64,000 nucleotides of DNA from Agarivorans gilvus. GTDB taxonomy: Bacteria > Pseudomonadota > Gammaproteobacteria > Enterobacterales > Celerinatantimonadaceae. A program made the position numbers and the translations under genes. A model generated the notes under the pieces. It was not told the DNA's origin and did no database searches. It saw only the letters and a list, made by a program, of their open reading frames with translations. The stretch's first letter is position 1; each line of letters opens with the position of its first letter. This document shows, piece after piece, positions 1 through 8,676 of this stretch. The stretch lies in contig NZ_CP013021.1 in assembly GCF_001420915.1 (NCBI RefSeq), forward strand, positions 1,250,001 to 1,314,000, in the 5' to 3' direction.

Positions 1-1919
1 TGCTCGGTTTCAACAAAACTAGCGTACTGTGGCGCAAAAAAACGTCTTGCATGATAATGCAGCTGCTTCCAGCGACCACTGTATTCAATACTCGACCACG
101 AGCTTACCGGCCAATTATCATTAAGCTGCCAATACAGCATGCCTCTGCACCAAGGGCTATTAGCACGCCAATAGTCACAAGCGGTTTTTATCGCCAAGGC
201 CTGCTGCACTTGGCTGAGATACAACATCTGCTCAAAATTTGCCGGGAAACGAAATAAGCGAGTAAACATTTCGGTAATGATGCTATTGCCGCTGGGGTTC
301 TTTTGATGGTACTCAAAAGTAGGAGAGCTAATATTCCAATCTTCTTCGGCCACGAAGGTTTTCACTTCCGCTAAGGAAGGCCAAGATTGATAGCCGAACT
401 CAGAACAAAAGCGGGGTTTAATTTGCTGATAAGCCGAGAATGACTTACCGGAATGCCACACATCCCAAAAGTGCATGTCTCCCTTGTTATCATCATGCCA
501 AGCATCGCCATAATCTAACTCACCATTGCAGGGCGAACTCGGCCAGAATACCCGCGAAGGGTCACAGGCTTGCACCACTTTTTGAATAGCACGATTCAAA
601 CGGTCATAATTGACCACGTAGCGTTCGCGATTTTGCTTCGACTCTGGATACCAATTTATCGCCCCAATCACCTCATTATCACCACACCATAAAACAATGC
701 AGCTATAATCTCGCAAGCGGCAAATTTGGTCGCGTAACTCAAGCTCCACGTTCGCCACGAAGTCATCGGTAGAGGGATAGAGCGAACACGCAAACATCAT
801 GTCTTGCCACACCATTAGGCCTAGCTCATCACACAGCTGATAAAACACATCGCTTTCATATTGACCGCCTCCCCATACCCGTAACATGTTCATACTAGCG
901 GCCTTGGCATCCCCTAATAACTGCTGGTAGCGAGCCACACTTTGCCGCTGCGGCATAGCGTCCATGGGGATCCAGTTCGCCCCTTTGGCAGTAATGGCCA
1001 CATCGTTGATCATCACCGTCATCGCCGAACCTAGAGAATCGGCTTGAGTATTGAGCTGCAATTTACGCAGCCCCACTTTTTTCTCAATGCGCTGCTCGCC
1101 CAGCGTCACGGCAAAACAATGTAAGACTTGCTCGCCATAACCTGCGGGCCACCACAATTGTGGATCGGCAATATGGATCGAGGCTTGGCTAATAGTGCTA
1201 GCAGGCTCCGCCGTAACTACGATACTGTGCTCGCCAAACTGAAACTGAATGTCTTGCTGGCAATTTAAATCATGTTCGGCTGTTAGCTGCAAGGTCACGC
1301 CAGTTTCTGACCAATGCTGCTCGACTTGAGTCGCCAACAAGCGCGCTTGCTGGTTAAAGCAGATTTGCGGCGTCTGGTACACGCCACTCACCATTAAACA
1401 AATACCCCAATCCCAACCTGCGTGGCATTGGGTTTTACGCAAGCTATTCATAAATGGTACTTGGTTGTTACCCATGGATGAGGGCACCACAAAGGGCAGT
1501 TTTTCAGCGCGCTGTTGAGCGGCCACATCGGCGCGATGAAAGTATAGCTGTAGTTGGTTTCGCCCCTCTTTTAGCCATGGCTTAATATCGAAGCGCCATA
1601 AGCGGAACATGTTGTCGCAGCTCGCCAGCTTATGTTGGTTAATATAAACATCAACCACCGTATCTAAACGGCTCAGTTTCAGTTCGATAAAATCGTTATC
1701 GAGCTGCGCCAGCTCTAATTCAAATTCATGGCTCAAGCACCAATCTGCTTTGGCCACCCACTGCACCTTACTCTCGTTACACTGCTGATAGGGGTCATCA
1801 ATTAATCCAGCCTCAAGCAAAACGGAATAGTTATCCAGCGGCATCTTACAAGGTAAATTAAGCTGCGGGTGCTGAGGAGAACTTAAGCACCAATCTTCAG
1901 AAAGCGCCAATACGACCAT
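1..1919 (-). CDS. beta-mannosidase, glycoside hydrolase family 2 (3' end outside window)
   Basis: The minus-strand frame is open from an ATG at 1919 to the left edge, so about 639 residues are visible and the C-terminus is missing. The translation has the GH2 order: an N-terminal sugar-binding sandwich domain, an immunoglobulin-like domain with the beta-mannosidase signature around HAGWDWG, then the TIM barrel. The expected acid/base Glu lies in WCGDNE (about residue 416) and the nucleophile Glu in CSEFGYQSW (about residue 507). The family removes terminal beta-mannose from manno-oligosaccharides. No signal peptide is seen, so a cytoplasmic role after oligosaccharide import is likely. A GAGGTGAT ribosome site sits just upstream of the ATG. 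Other mannan genes may lie to the left, outside the window. Confidence 0.9.
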   Translation of the reverse strand, partial: MVVLALSEDWCLSSPQHPQLNLPCKMPLDNYSVLLEAGLIDDPYQQCNESKVQWVAKADWCLSHEFELELAQLDNDFIELKLSRLDTVVDVYINQHKLASCDNMFRLWRFDIKPWLKEGRNQLQLYFHRADVAAQQRAEKLPFVVPSSMGNNQVPFMNSLRKTQCHAGWDWGICLMVSGVYQTPQICFNQQARLLATQVEQHWSETGVTLQLTAEHDLNCQQDIQFQFGEHSIVVTAEPASTISQASIHIADPQLWWPAGYGEQVLHCFAVTLGEQRIEKKVGLRKLQLNTQADSLGSAMTVMINDVAITAKGANWIPMDAMPQRQSVARYQQLLGDAKAASMNMLRVWGGGQYESDVFYQLCDELGLMVWQDMMFACSLYPSTDDFVANVELELRDQICRLRDYSCIVLWCGDNEVIGAINWYPESKQNRERYVVNYDRLNRAIQKVVQACDPSRVFWPSSPCNGELDYGDAWHDDNKGDMHFWDVWHSGKSFSAYQQIKPRFCSEFGYQSWPSLAEVKTFVAEEDWNISSPTFEYHQKNPSGNSIITEMFTRLFRFPANFEQMLYLSQVQQALAIKTACDYWRANSPWCRGMLYWQLNDNWPVSSWSSIEYSGRWKQLHYHARRFFAPQYASFVETE

Positions 1920-2106
1920 TATCACCTCAAACAATCAGACTAAAAAAGACGAACAAGATAGATGAAAACTTTAAAATCAATAAATCCACAGAACAATCTT
2001 TCAAATCACTTAAGCAGAACCCTGTGCTCAGCATCACAAGCGCCGGCTTGGTATGAAAGAGTTTCAGAATTTTAATAGCAATATTTCAAGCATACTCCCC
2101 TTAAGT

Positions 2107-2643
2107 TCACAGTGAAGAATCTAGCCTAACGGCTAAACGTTTCGGGGTATCAAACAATTCTAGCTGAACGCAATGCTGGCCAAACGCCGACCAAGCCTTA
2201 GGGGAGCGAAGCACAGCAATGCTTGCGGTAGGAAATTTAACTAGGTCTTGGCCAGTTAAATATTCTACCAGCTCCAACAAGGCAGGATTATGCCCCACCA
2301 AGGCCACTTTGCTATAAGCCTCGGGAAGCCCCTGAATATGCAACAGTAAATCAGCCCAAGAAAAGCTATATAAGTTTTCTTCGCTTAGCACTTTTAGATC
2401 AAGTTCTAGCGCCGAATCTAAGTTGGCTTGGCGCTGCGCCAACCAATATTGCAGAGTTTGCTCACAACGAGCAGCCGGGGAGTAATGTACTAATTGCAGC
2501 CGGGCAAACTCTGGGGCATGGTGGCGCGCCATTAAGCTCGCCGCGGCTTGACCTCTTGGCGCTAAGCTGCGCTGCCTATCGTTCAGATGAGGCTGATCCC
2601 AACGCGATTTACCATGTCTAATTAAACACAAGGTTTTAGCCAT
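2107..2643 (-). CDS. sixA: phosphohistidine phosphatase SixA
   Basis: A 178-residue histidine-phosphatase-superfamily protein. The catalytic RHGKS motif is at residues 9-13 (His10 is the expected phospho-acceptor), and the second conserved His is in GHNP (His118). The short length and the FPTAS segment near residue 137 fit SixA, which dephosphorylates phosphohistidine on signalling or phosphotransfer proteins in the cytoplasm; in E. coli it acts on NPr of the nitrogen phosphotransferase system. The gene stands alone: a terminator separates it from proA upstream, and 187 bp separate it from the beta-mannosidase downstream. It is slightly longer than E. coli SixA (161 residues). The exact substrate here is inferred from family membership. 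Confidence 0.85.
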   Translation of the reverse strand: MAKTLCLIRHGKSRWDQPHLNDRQRSLAPRGQAAASLMARHHAPEFARLQLVHYSPAARCEQTLQYWLAQRQANLDSALELDLKVLSEENLYSFSWADLLLHIQGLPEAYSKVALVGHNPALLELVEYLTGQDLVKFPTASIAVLRSPKAWSAFGQHCVQLELFDTPKRLAVRLDSSL

Positions 2644-2660
2644 AATGTCTCCGCAAATAA

Positions 2661-2687
2661 AAAAGCCTGCAATCGGTGCAGGCTTTT
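2661..2687 (-). terminator. terminator of proBA
   Basis: An 11-bp perfect inverted repeat (2661-2671 and 2677-2687, stem core GCCTGCA) lies 21 bp past the proA stop. On the minus strand it is followed by a T-rich tail (2653-2664). This is an intrinsic terminator for the proBA operon. Confidence 0.85.
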
Positions 2688-2707
2688 AGCATAAAGTGGA
2701 TTAACAC

Positions 2708-3961
2708 CTAAGGGCGAGACAACATATCGCCAATGCCAATCCACTTATATGAGGTTAGCTCAGTTAAGCCCATTGGGCCACGCGCATGCAGTTTTTGGGT
2801 TGATACGGCCACTTCCGCACCCAAACCAAATTGTGCTCCATCGGTAAAGCGAGTGGAAGCGTTCACATAAACCGCCGCCGAACCCGCCGCGTTAACGAAG
2901 CGCTCTACCGCTTGCAACCGGTTCGACAAAATAGCATCTGAGTGGCTAGCGTTGTGAGTGCGCATGTGGGCAATCGCCTCATCCACATCGGCCACTACTT
3001 TCACTCCTAGGGTGTAACTCAACCATTCGGTATCGAAGTCCCCTTCACCAGCAGGCTGTAAGTCTTTGGCGGCGCTAAGCCCAGCCATGGCATTGTCGGT
3101 GGCCACTAGCTTAACCGAGGCTTGGTTCATTCGCTCTGCCAGCATTGGCAATAATTCACCTGCAACTTTTTGATCCACCAATAGGCTATCCAAAGCATTA
3201 CAAGCAGAAGGTCGCTGCACCTTAGCGTTTTCAATCACATCTAAGGCCGCGTTTAAATCAACCGAGTCATCCACATAAATATGGCTGATGCCAAAACCAC
3301 CAATAATCACTGGAATGGTGCTGTTTTCCTGACACATCTTATGCAGACCCGCACCACCTCGAGGTATGATCATGTCAACGTATTCATCTAAGCGCAGCAG
3401 CTGCGCCACTAACTCACGGTCGGGTTTTTCAATATATTGCACCGACGCCGCTGGTAAGCCAGCTTGTTGCAAGGCCATTTGAATCACCTTAACCAGCGCC
3501 ATATTGGAATGGAAAGTTTCTTTACCACCGCGCAAAATACTGGCGTTACCGGTTTTAAGGCACAGCGCTGCGATGTCGATGGTCACATTAGGTCGAGCTT
3601 CGTAAATTACCCCCACCACACCTAGCGGTACACGACGACGCGACAAACGTAGGCCGTTTTCCAATACTCGGCAATCCATTTCACTGCCAATCGGATCTTC
3701 TAGTGAAATGACGTTACGCACGTCATTAGCTATCGCCGCCAAGCGCTCACCATTTAACATCAAGCGGTCTAATAGTGCCGCAGATAAGCCCGCCTCATGA
3801 GCAGCATCTAAATCGATTTTATTAGCCGCTAAAATGGCCTCTTGTTGGGCCTCTAACTGCTCAGCTATCGCCGCTAGGGCTGCGTTTTTTTGGCGGGTTG
3901 TTAAGGTAGCCAAGTCAAAACTGGCTTGTTTTGCCTGTTGCCCAAGCTCTTGTAAACTCAT
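2708..3961 (-). CDS. proA: glutamate-5-semialdehyde dehydrogenase (gamma-glutamyl phosphate reductase)
   Basis: The second enzyme of proline synthesis reduces gamma-glutamyl phosphate to glutamate-5-semialdehyde with NADPH in the cytoplasm. The 417-residue length is standard. The aldehyde-dehydrogenase-fold landmarks are present: GVVGVIYEARPNVT (residues 115-127), a glycine-rich RGGAGLH (201-207) and the catalytic Cys254 in QRPSACN. It lies 9 bp downstream of proB on the same strand, so the two form the usual proBA operon, ended by the hairpin at 2661-2687. The ATG start matches the family N-terminus. Nothing unusual was noted. Confidence 0.97.
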   Translation of the reverse strand: MSLQELGQQAKQASFDLATLTTRQKNAALAAIAEQLEAQQEAILAANKIDLDAAHEAGLSAALLDRLMLNGERLAAIANDVRNVISLEDPIGSEMDCRVLENGLRLSRRRVPLGVVGVIYEARPNVTIDIAALCLKTGNASILRGGKETFHSNMALVKVIQMALQQAGLPAASVQYIEKPDRELVAQLLRLDEYVDMIIPRGGAGLHKMCQENSTIPVIIGGFGISHIYVDDSVDLNAALDVIENAKVQRPSACNALDSLLVDQKVAGELLPMLAERMNQASVKLVATDNAMAGLSAAKDLQPAGEGDFDTEWLSYTLGVKVVADVDEAIAHMRTHNASHSDAILSNRLQAVERFVNAAGSAAVYVNASTRFTDGAQFGLGAEVAVSTQKLHARGPMGLTELTSYKWIGIGDMLSRP

Positions 3962-3970
3962 GGAGTATTC

Positions 3971-5080
3971 CTATTTCAATACTAAATCGTCTCGATGGAC
4001 CGCTACCGAGCCATAACCATAGCCCAATACCTTATCGATCTGTTCTGAATGTAAGCCTTTAATTTTATTCATATCTTTGGCTTGATAACGACAAATTCCG
4101 CGGGCAATTTCGCGTCCTTCCAAGTTCATTAAGCGCACCGCATCACCACGATTAAACTCCCCCTTAATGCCGCAAATCCCTTTTGGTAACAAACTTGAAC
4201 CACGTTCAACCACCGCTTTGCAAGCGCCATCATCTAGCACTAGCTCACCATGTGGAGGGGGGCCAGCTAAGATCCACTGCTTGCGGTTTTCTAGGGGGGT
4301 GGAAGTGGGGCAAAAACGAGTACCTACGTTGTGTCCTTCGATTAAACGAGTTATAACATTTTCTTTATGGCCTGCTGCAATCACCACCTCAATTCCGGCT
4401 CTGCCGGCAATTTCAGCGGCCTGCAATTTAGTGGCCATACCGCCGGTACCCAAACCACTAATACTGTCACCAGCTAAGGCACGAATAGCAGGGCTGATTT
4501 CACTCACTTCTTCAATCAGTTTGGCTTCCGGGTTATTCCGCGGATCGGCAGTAAACAAGCCGGGTTGGTCGGTCAGCAGTAATAGTTTATTGGCTTCGCC
4601 TAAAATGGCCGCGAGTGCCGATAAGTTGTCATTATCGCCCACTTTGATTTCGGCGGTAGCCACCGCATCATTCTCGTTAATAATGGGAACAATGCCGTGT
4701 TTTAATAAGGCCTTAAGCATGTCTTTGGCATTTAAGAAACGCTCGCGGTCTTCTAGATCGGCGCGCGTTAATAACATTTGCCCTACGTGGATATCGTAAA
4801 TATTAAATAAACGCTCCCAGGTTTGAATCAAACGACTCTGCCCTACCGCGGCCAGCATTTGTTTATTTGCAATGGTCGGAGCAATATTGCCATGGGTCAA
4901 CGACAGGTGCTCTCGCCCTGCGGCAATCGCTCCCGATGTGACTACAATCAACTGATGACCAGCCTTGCGCAACAAGGCGCACTGGCGCACTAACTCAATC
5001 ATATGTGCACGATCAAGTTTGGAAGTGCCGCTGGTTAGCACACTGGTGCCTAACTTAACGACAATGGTTTGCTTCGACAT
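3971..5080 (-). CDS. proB: glutamate 5-kinase
   Basis: The first step of proline synthesis phosphorylates L-glutamate to gamma-glutamyl phosphate and is normally feedback-inhibited by proline. The protein has 369 residues: an amino-acid-kinase domain (VVKLGTSVLT near the N-terminus, VVTSGAIAAG around residues 46-55, LLLLTDQPGLF near 165-175, GTGGMATKLQAA near 212-223) followed by a C-terminal PUA domain (about 275-360). This two-domain form is the one typical of enterobacteria. It is first in the proBA operon. A hairpin of opposite orientation (5141-5170) lies between its start and crl. Confidence 0.97.
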   Translation of the reverse strand: MSKQTIVVKLGTSVLTSGTSKLDRAHMIELVRQCALLRKAGHQLIVVTSGAIAAGREHLSLTHGNIAPTIANKQMLAAVGQSRLIQTWERLFNIYDIHVGQMLLTRADLEDRERFLNAKDMLKALLKHGIVPIINENDAVATAEIKVGDNDNLSALAAILGEANKLLLLTDQPGLFTADPRNNPEAKLIEEVSEISPAIRALAGDSISGLGTGGMATKLQAAEIAGRAGIEVVIAAGHKENVITRLIEGHNVGTRFCPTSTPLENRKQWILAGPPPHGELVLDDGACKAVVERGSSLLPKGICGIKGEFNRGDAVRLMNLEGREIARGICRYQAKDMNKIKGLHSEQIDKVLGYGYGSVAVHRDDLVLK

Positions 5081-5140
5081 GCTTATTTACTATTCCAACT
5101 AGGCTAAAACGCAAAGCCTGTATTCTACCTGATAATCATC

Positions 5141-5170
5141 TGACGCACAGAGCCTGTGCGTCATTTTTTT
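5141..5170 (+). terminator. intrinsic terminator facing the plus strand, no plus-strand gene before it
   Basis: A perfect 10-bp inverted repeat (5141-5150 and 5154-5163, loop AGC) is followed by seven T residues on the plus strand (5164-5170). All nearby genes are on the minus strand, so this would stop antisense transcription or end an unrecognised plus-strand RNA. On the minus strand it lacks a T tract. Confidence 0.55.
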
Positions 5171-5187
5171 GCGGAAGGCTACGCCAG

Positions 5188-5583
5188 CTAAGCTGCCGGC
5201 AGCGCCAAATTGGGGGATAAAGAGGGAGCGGCGTTAATTTCTAGACCCAAGGCTTGCAAAGTATCAAGCAACTTAGGATAAAACGCGTTGAGTGAGTCTT
5301 CTACCTCAGCTTGAAACTTACTAGGGATCTTATCTTCCTGCCACTCGCCTTGTTTGTCGTAAAGACCAAACCAATAGTGGTACTCAAAACGCTGTTGATT
5401 CACTCTTAATTCAAACCACCAGCCATAAAACTCACGTTTATCGGCGGCAGGTTTAGCACTCAGGCAAGAGGCAAGGCAATCAAAGAAGTACAACTCTGAG
5501 CTGCTGTGTTCCTTACGAAAATAAGGCCCCATTGCAGTGAATTTAGAACATAATTTTCCATGGCTTGGCCAAGTCACTTCCAT
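5188..5583 (-). CDS. crl: sigma factor-binding protein Crl
   Basis: A 131-residue protein with strong resemblance to Crl: the KFTAMGPYFR block near the N-terminus, FFDCLASCLS around residues 33-42, the REFYGWWFEL core, and YWFGLYDKQGEW. Crl binds the stationary-phase sigma factor RpoS and promotes its assembly with core RNA polymerase; rpoS itself is encoded at the right end of this window. The gene sits between proB and frsA, the same neighbourhood as in E. coli, which supports the call. The ATG start is preceded by a purine-rich stretch. The C-terminal tail past about residue 112 is variable in the family. Confidence 0.92.
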   Translation of the reverse strand: MEVTWPSHGKLCSKFTAMGPYFRKEHSSSELYFFDCLASCLSAKPAADKREFYGWWFELRVNQQRFEYHYWFGLYDKQGEWQEDKIPSKFQAEVEDSLNAFYPKLLDTLQALGLEINAAPSLSPNLALPAA

Positions 5584-5657
5584 GCGATTATTCTCTCCAC
5601 AGTGATTGATGTATTAAGAACGTATCCTAGAACTATAATGACCACAATTAGCCTAAA

Positions 5658-6887
5658 TCACAATTGCTTTTGTAGCCAATGCGTGACCTCGGTGAAGATT
5701 TGATCGTAATTTTCTAAAGAATCCTGTTCTTTTAATAGTTCCACTTTACAATCTCTTGATGCCGAGCTTAGCAAGGACAAATCCGCTTCTGGGCTAATTA
5801 AATCGTTTTTACGCCCAACTACAAACATGGGAGTGGAAGTACGTGCTCCGCCTAATAAACCTTGAGTTTTTAGCGATAGCGGCAAGCAACGATAAAATAA
5901 GCTTTCTTTATTGACCGAATTTACCCCACTGCGATTGGCCAAACAGTCTTGGTACATTTGCGGTAAACTTTGGAAGCGTTGTACATCGGTAAACAAACGA
6001 TCCACCGGCGCACCAATGGTCACAATGGCGCGCAAACGCTCTGCCGCAATAAAGGCTAAACGCGCCGCCACATTACCCGCGAAACGATAACCCAACATGG
6101 CTACGCGTCCATGGTCAACCCATGGAATTTCCGGTAAATAATCTAAAATAGCCAAATGGATACGGCTGCTATCCTGTTGTAAGCGCCAATGGTTACAGTA
6201 GCCAGAACCGGGTAAGTCCACACACAACATAGCAAAACCAGCAGGCGCTAAGAAGCGTTCAAAAAATGGATATAGCTCAGTTTGAATAGTATCTAAACCG
6301 CCACTCACCAGTACCACCGGTTTCACCGAATCAGTGTCAGGTAGGTGCAAGTAGCAAGGAACTCGCTTATTGTCTACGGGGATCTCAATAACTTTGCAGT
6401 GATAAGGGCTATGCTCCATTGCCGCAACAAAATTGGTATGAGCCAGAGCCTGCGCGGTGGTGGCCAGATCGTCACCTTTAAAATGAGGGTAAGCCGCAAT
6501 GGTGGCACTATAACTGGATAATAAATACTGTTGCTTGGCTTGTTCCTTTTGCTCTTGTTGACTGGCTTCTTTGGCGGCCACCTGAAACTTAACCGCCCGC
6601 TGCATCCATTCATAATTCCAGTTGCCGGGTTGATAACCGCCTACGGTATCGAGCAATTCACTGGTGCGAGGTTTGTCAGACATCGCAATGGTGGCAAAAA
6701 TGCTCTCGGTTTCAATCGGGTCAAGGCCTAACCAAGCCCAATATTCACGGCGCAAAATGCGATACCACTTACGCGCTTCATCTTGCCCATGGGCGGTTAA
6801 TTGTGCCGCCCCCGAGTTAGAAACTGTGGAAGTTTCCACCACATTAATTCGTGGTTTAAATAAAATTTCTGACAAATTTTCCTTCAC
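5658..6887 (-). CDS. frsA: alpha/beta-hydrolase-fold protein FrsA
   Basis: A 409-residue alpha/beta-hydrolase-fold protein close in length and motif content to E. coli FrsA (YafA), and next to crl as in E. coli. The position of the classical nucleophile elbow reads GYRFAGN instead of Gly-x-Ser-x-Gly, so the usual catalytic serine is absent; E. coli FrsA also has Arg-Phe at this spot. FrsA has been described as an esterase-like protein that binds glucose-specific enzyme IIA of the phosphotransferase system and affects the fermentation/respiration balance; the enzymatic activity is debated. Translation probably begins at a GTG (6885-6887). Function here is inferred from homology and position. 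Confidence 0.88.
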   Translation of the reverse strand: MKENLSEILFKPRINVVETSTVSNSGAAQLTAHGQDEARKWYRILRREYWAWLGLDPIETESIFATIAMSDKPRTSELLDTVGGYQPGNWNYEWMQRAVKFQVAAKEASQQEQKEQAKQQYLLSSYSATIAAYPHFKGDDLATTAQALAHTNFVAAMEHSPYHCKVIEIPVDNKRVPCYLHLPDTDSVKPVVLVSGGLDTIQTELYPFFERFLAPAGFAMLCVDLPGSGYCNHWRLQQDSSRIHLAILDYLPEIPWVDHGRVAMLGYRFAGNVAARLAFIAAERLRAIVTIGAPVDRLFTDVQRFQSLPQMYQDCLANRSGVNSVNKESLFYRCLPLSLKTQGLLGGARTSTPMFVVGRKNDLISPEADLSLLSSASRDCKVELLKEQDSLENYDQIFTEVTHWLQKQL

Positions 6888-6929
6888 AGCACACTCTCAC
6901 TTAATAATTAGTCAACAAAATATACCACA

Positions 6930-6956
6930 AAAAAAAACCGCCACTAGGTGACGGCT
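6930..6956 (-). terminator. terminator of the purine permease gene
   Basis: On the minus strand, a 7-bp GC-rich stem with one G-T pair (CCGTCAC/GTGGCGG) is followed by an uninterrupted T run, about 30 bp past the permease stop codon. Confidence 0.75.
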
Positions 6957-6985
6957 TTCATAAGATCATACTCTAACTGATTAAT

Positions 6986-8275
6986 TTAAAAGAAGGCAAA
7001 CTTCAGTGCGAATACAACCGCCAGAACCCAAACGCTAAGAGGCACCTCTTTGTAGCGTCCGGCCAGCAACTTAATTACCGCGTAAGCAATAAAGCCTAGC
7101 GCAATACCATCGGCAATCGAGAAGGCCAAAGGCATTAAAATAGCCACAATGGCAGCGGGAGCGGCTTCGGTTAAGTCAGTCCAGTCAACGTTAACTAGGC
7201 CCGATAGCATTAAAGTACAAACATAGAACAGAGCACCTGCAGTCGCATAAGCGGGGATCATTCCGGCAAGAGGCGAGAACAACAAGGCCAAAATAAACAT
7301 AATACCCACAACCACCGCGGTTAAGCCGGTACGACCGCCTTCTTCCACGCCTGCACCACTTTCAATGTAAGAAGTGGTGCTTGATGTACCTAATAACGAA
7401 CCGGCAATGGTAGCGCTTGAGTCAGCTAACAAGGCTTTTTTAAGATTAGGTAGACGGCCTTTCTCATCCAGCAAATTACCGCGTTGAGCCACCGCGGTTA
7501 GGGTACCGGCAGTATCAAATAGGTCGACGAATAAGAAAGCAAAAACCACACTGATCATGCTCACATCTAAGGCGCCCATGATATCCAATTGCAAGAAAGT
7601 GGGAGCAGGGTTAGGTGGCATAGAGATAACACCGTGGTATTCGGTGTAACCTAAAGCAATAGACAGCACAGTGATGGCCAGAATTGAAATCAACACTCCG
7701 CCTTTAATTTTACGGTACTCAAGGCCAATGATCAGGAAGAAACCTAAGGCAGCTAAAATCATTTGATGAGGATTCTCATGACCTAAGCTCACTAAAGTTG
7801 CTTGGTTATCTACCACAATACCGGCATTTTTCAGTGCAATAAAACCAAGGAACAAGCCTATACCGGCGGCAATACCTACCCGTAAGGTTTGTGGAATCGA
7901 GTTGATGATCCACTCACGAACCTTAAAGAGGCTCAAGCTAATGAATACCACACCCGATAGGAATACAGCACCTAAGGCGACTTGCCAAGTATGGCCCATA
8001 CCTAATACAACACCGTAGGTGAAGAAGGCATTTAAGCCCATGCCAGGCGCTAGTGCGATAGGGTAGTTTGCGTAAATCCCCATGATGAAACAACCAATGG
8101 CGGCGGCCAAACAGGTTGCAACAAACACGGCACCAGCATCCATTTGGGTTGCTGCTAACATGCTAGGGTTAACAAAAATAATGTAGGCCATGGTTAAAAA
8201 GGTGGTTAAACCTGCAATAACCTCGGTACGCACATCCGTGCCATGCGCCTTAAGTTTAAATAGTTTCTCTAACAT
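6986..8275 (-). CDS. purine (adenine/guanine/hypoxanthine) permease, AzgA-like NCS2 family
   Basis: A 429-residue integral membrane protein with about 12 hydrophobic segments. It carries AzgA/AdeP/GhxP-type landmarks: EVIAGLTTFLTMAYIIFVNP near the N-terminus (residues 18-37), the substrate-site stretch APGMGLNAFFTYG (76-88) and the second repeat FVDLFDTAGTLTAVAQ (about 249-264). Members import purine bases by proton symport across the inner membrane. The exact base preference cannot be read from the sequence. The gene is transcribed alone, divergently from pepD across a 401-bp spacer, with AAGGAA upstream of the ATG. No purine riboswitch or PurR-type palindrome was recognised in its leader. 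Confidence 0.9.
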   Translation of the reverse strand: MLEKLFKLKAHGTDVRTEVIAGLTTFLTMAYIIFVNPSMLAATQMDAGAVFVATCLAAAIGCFIMGIYANYPIALAPGMGLNAFFTYGVVLGMGHTWQVALGAVFLSGVVFISLSLFKVREWIINSIPQTLRVGIAAGIGLFLGFIALKNAGIVVDNQATLVSLGHENPHQMILAALGFFLIIGLEYRKIKGGVLISILAITVLSIALGYTEYHGVISMPPNPAPTFLQLDIMGALDVSMISVVFAFLFVDLFDTAGTLTAVAQRGNLLDEKGRLPNLKKALLADSSATIAGSLLGTSSTTSYIESGAGVEEGGRTGLTAVVVGIMFILALLFSPLAGMIPAYATAGALFYVCTLMLSGLVNVDWTDLTEAAPAAIVAILMPLAFSIADGIALGFIAYAVIKLLAGRYKEVPLSVWVLAVVFALKFAFF

Positions 8276-8676
8276 AACGATGTATGTTCCTTGGACTGAC
8301 AGTAGTTTATTTGGCTCACCAATAAGCTCCGTTATGCTACTGGTGAAAATCGCGTCGCATTATATTCATGCTACTGCCAAGAAGCCATAGCTGGTTGAAG
8401 TCTACCTGCGCTAGATCAGCAAAAAAACCCAAATTTACCAACTCATCTTGTTAATATCCCCTAGAAAAGCCTAGTAAATTGGTTTATCTGCTTGTAGTTA
8501 AGCTTTTTTCATAGAGCACAACGTGCTAATCCGCTGCGGCGTAATAGTTCAGCTGTGTGCTGTACAGTCTAAATCACGTAAATATTCTATGAAAAAGCGA
8601 AAAATCAGACTTATATTCACCATTCTTAGCTGATAAAGTCCTATTCATTCTATATTCACAGTTACAAGGTGATTTT
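8276..8676. other. 401-bp divergent intergenic region (permease / pepD)
   Basis: This AT-rich spacer must contain the promoters of two divergent genes. A short inverted repeat (TCACCA ... TGGTGA, roughly 8316-8345) lies in the permease leader. No gene, known riboswitch consensus or tRNA was seen. Confidence 0.5.

Noticed and set aside
4167..4799. Plus-strand open frame of 210 codons
   Set aside because: It lies entirely antisense to proB, which has complete family motifs; no ribosome site and no recognisable protein.
8276..8676. Purine riboswitch or PurR operator before the purine permease
   Set aside because: No purine-riboswitch core sequence or PurR-type palindrome could be found on the minus strand of the leader.
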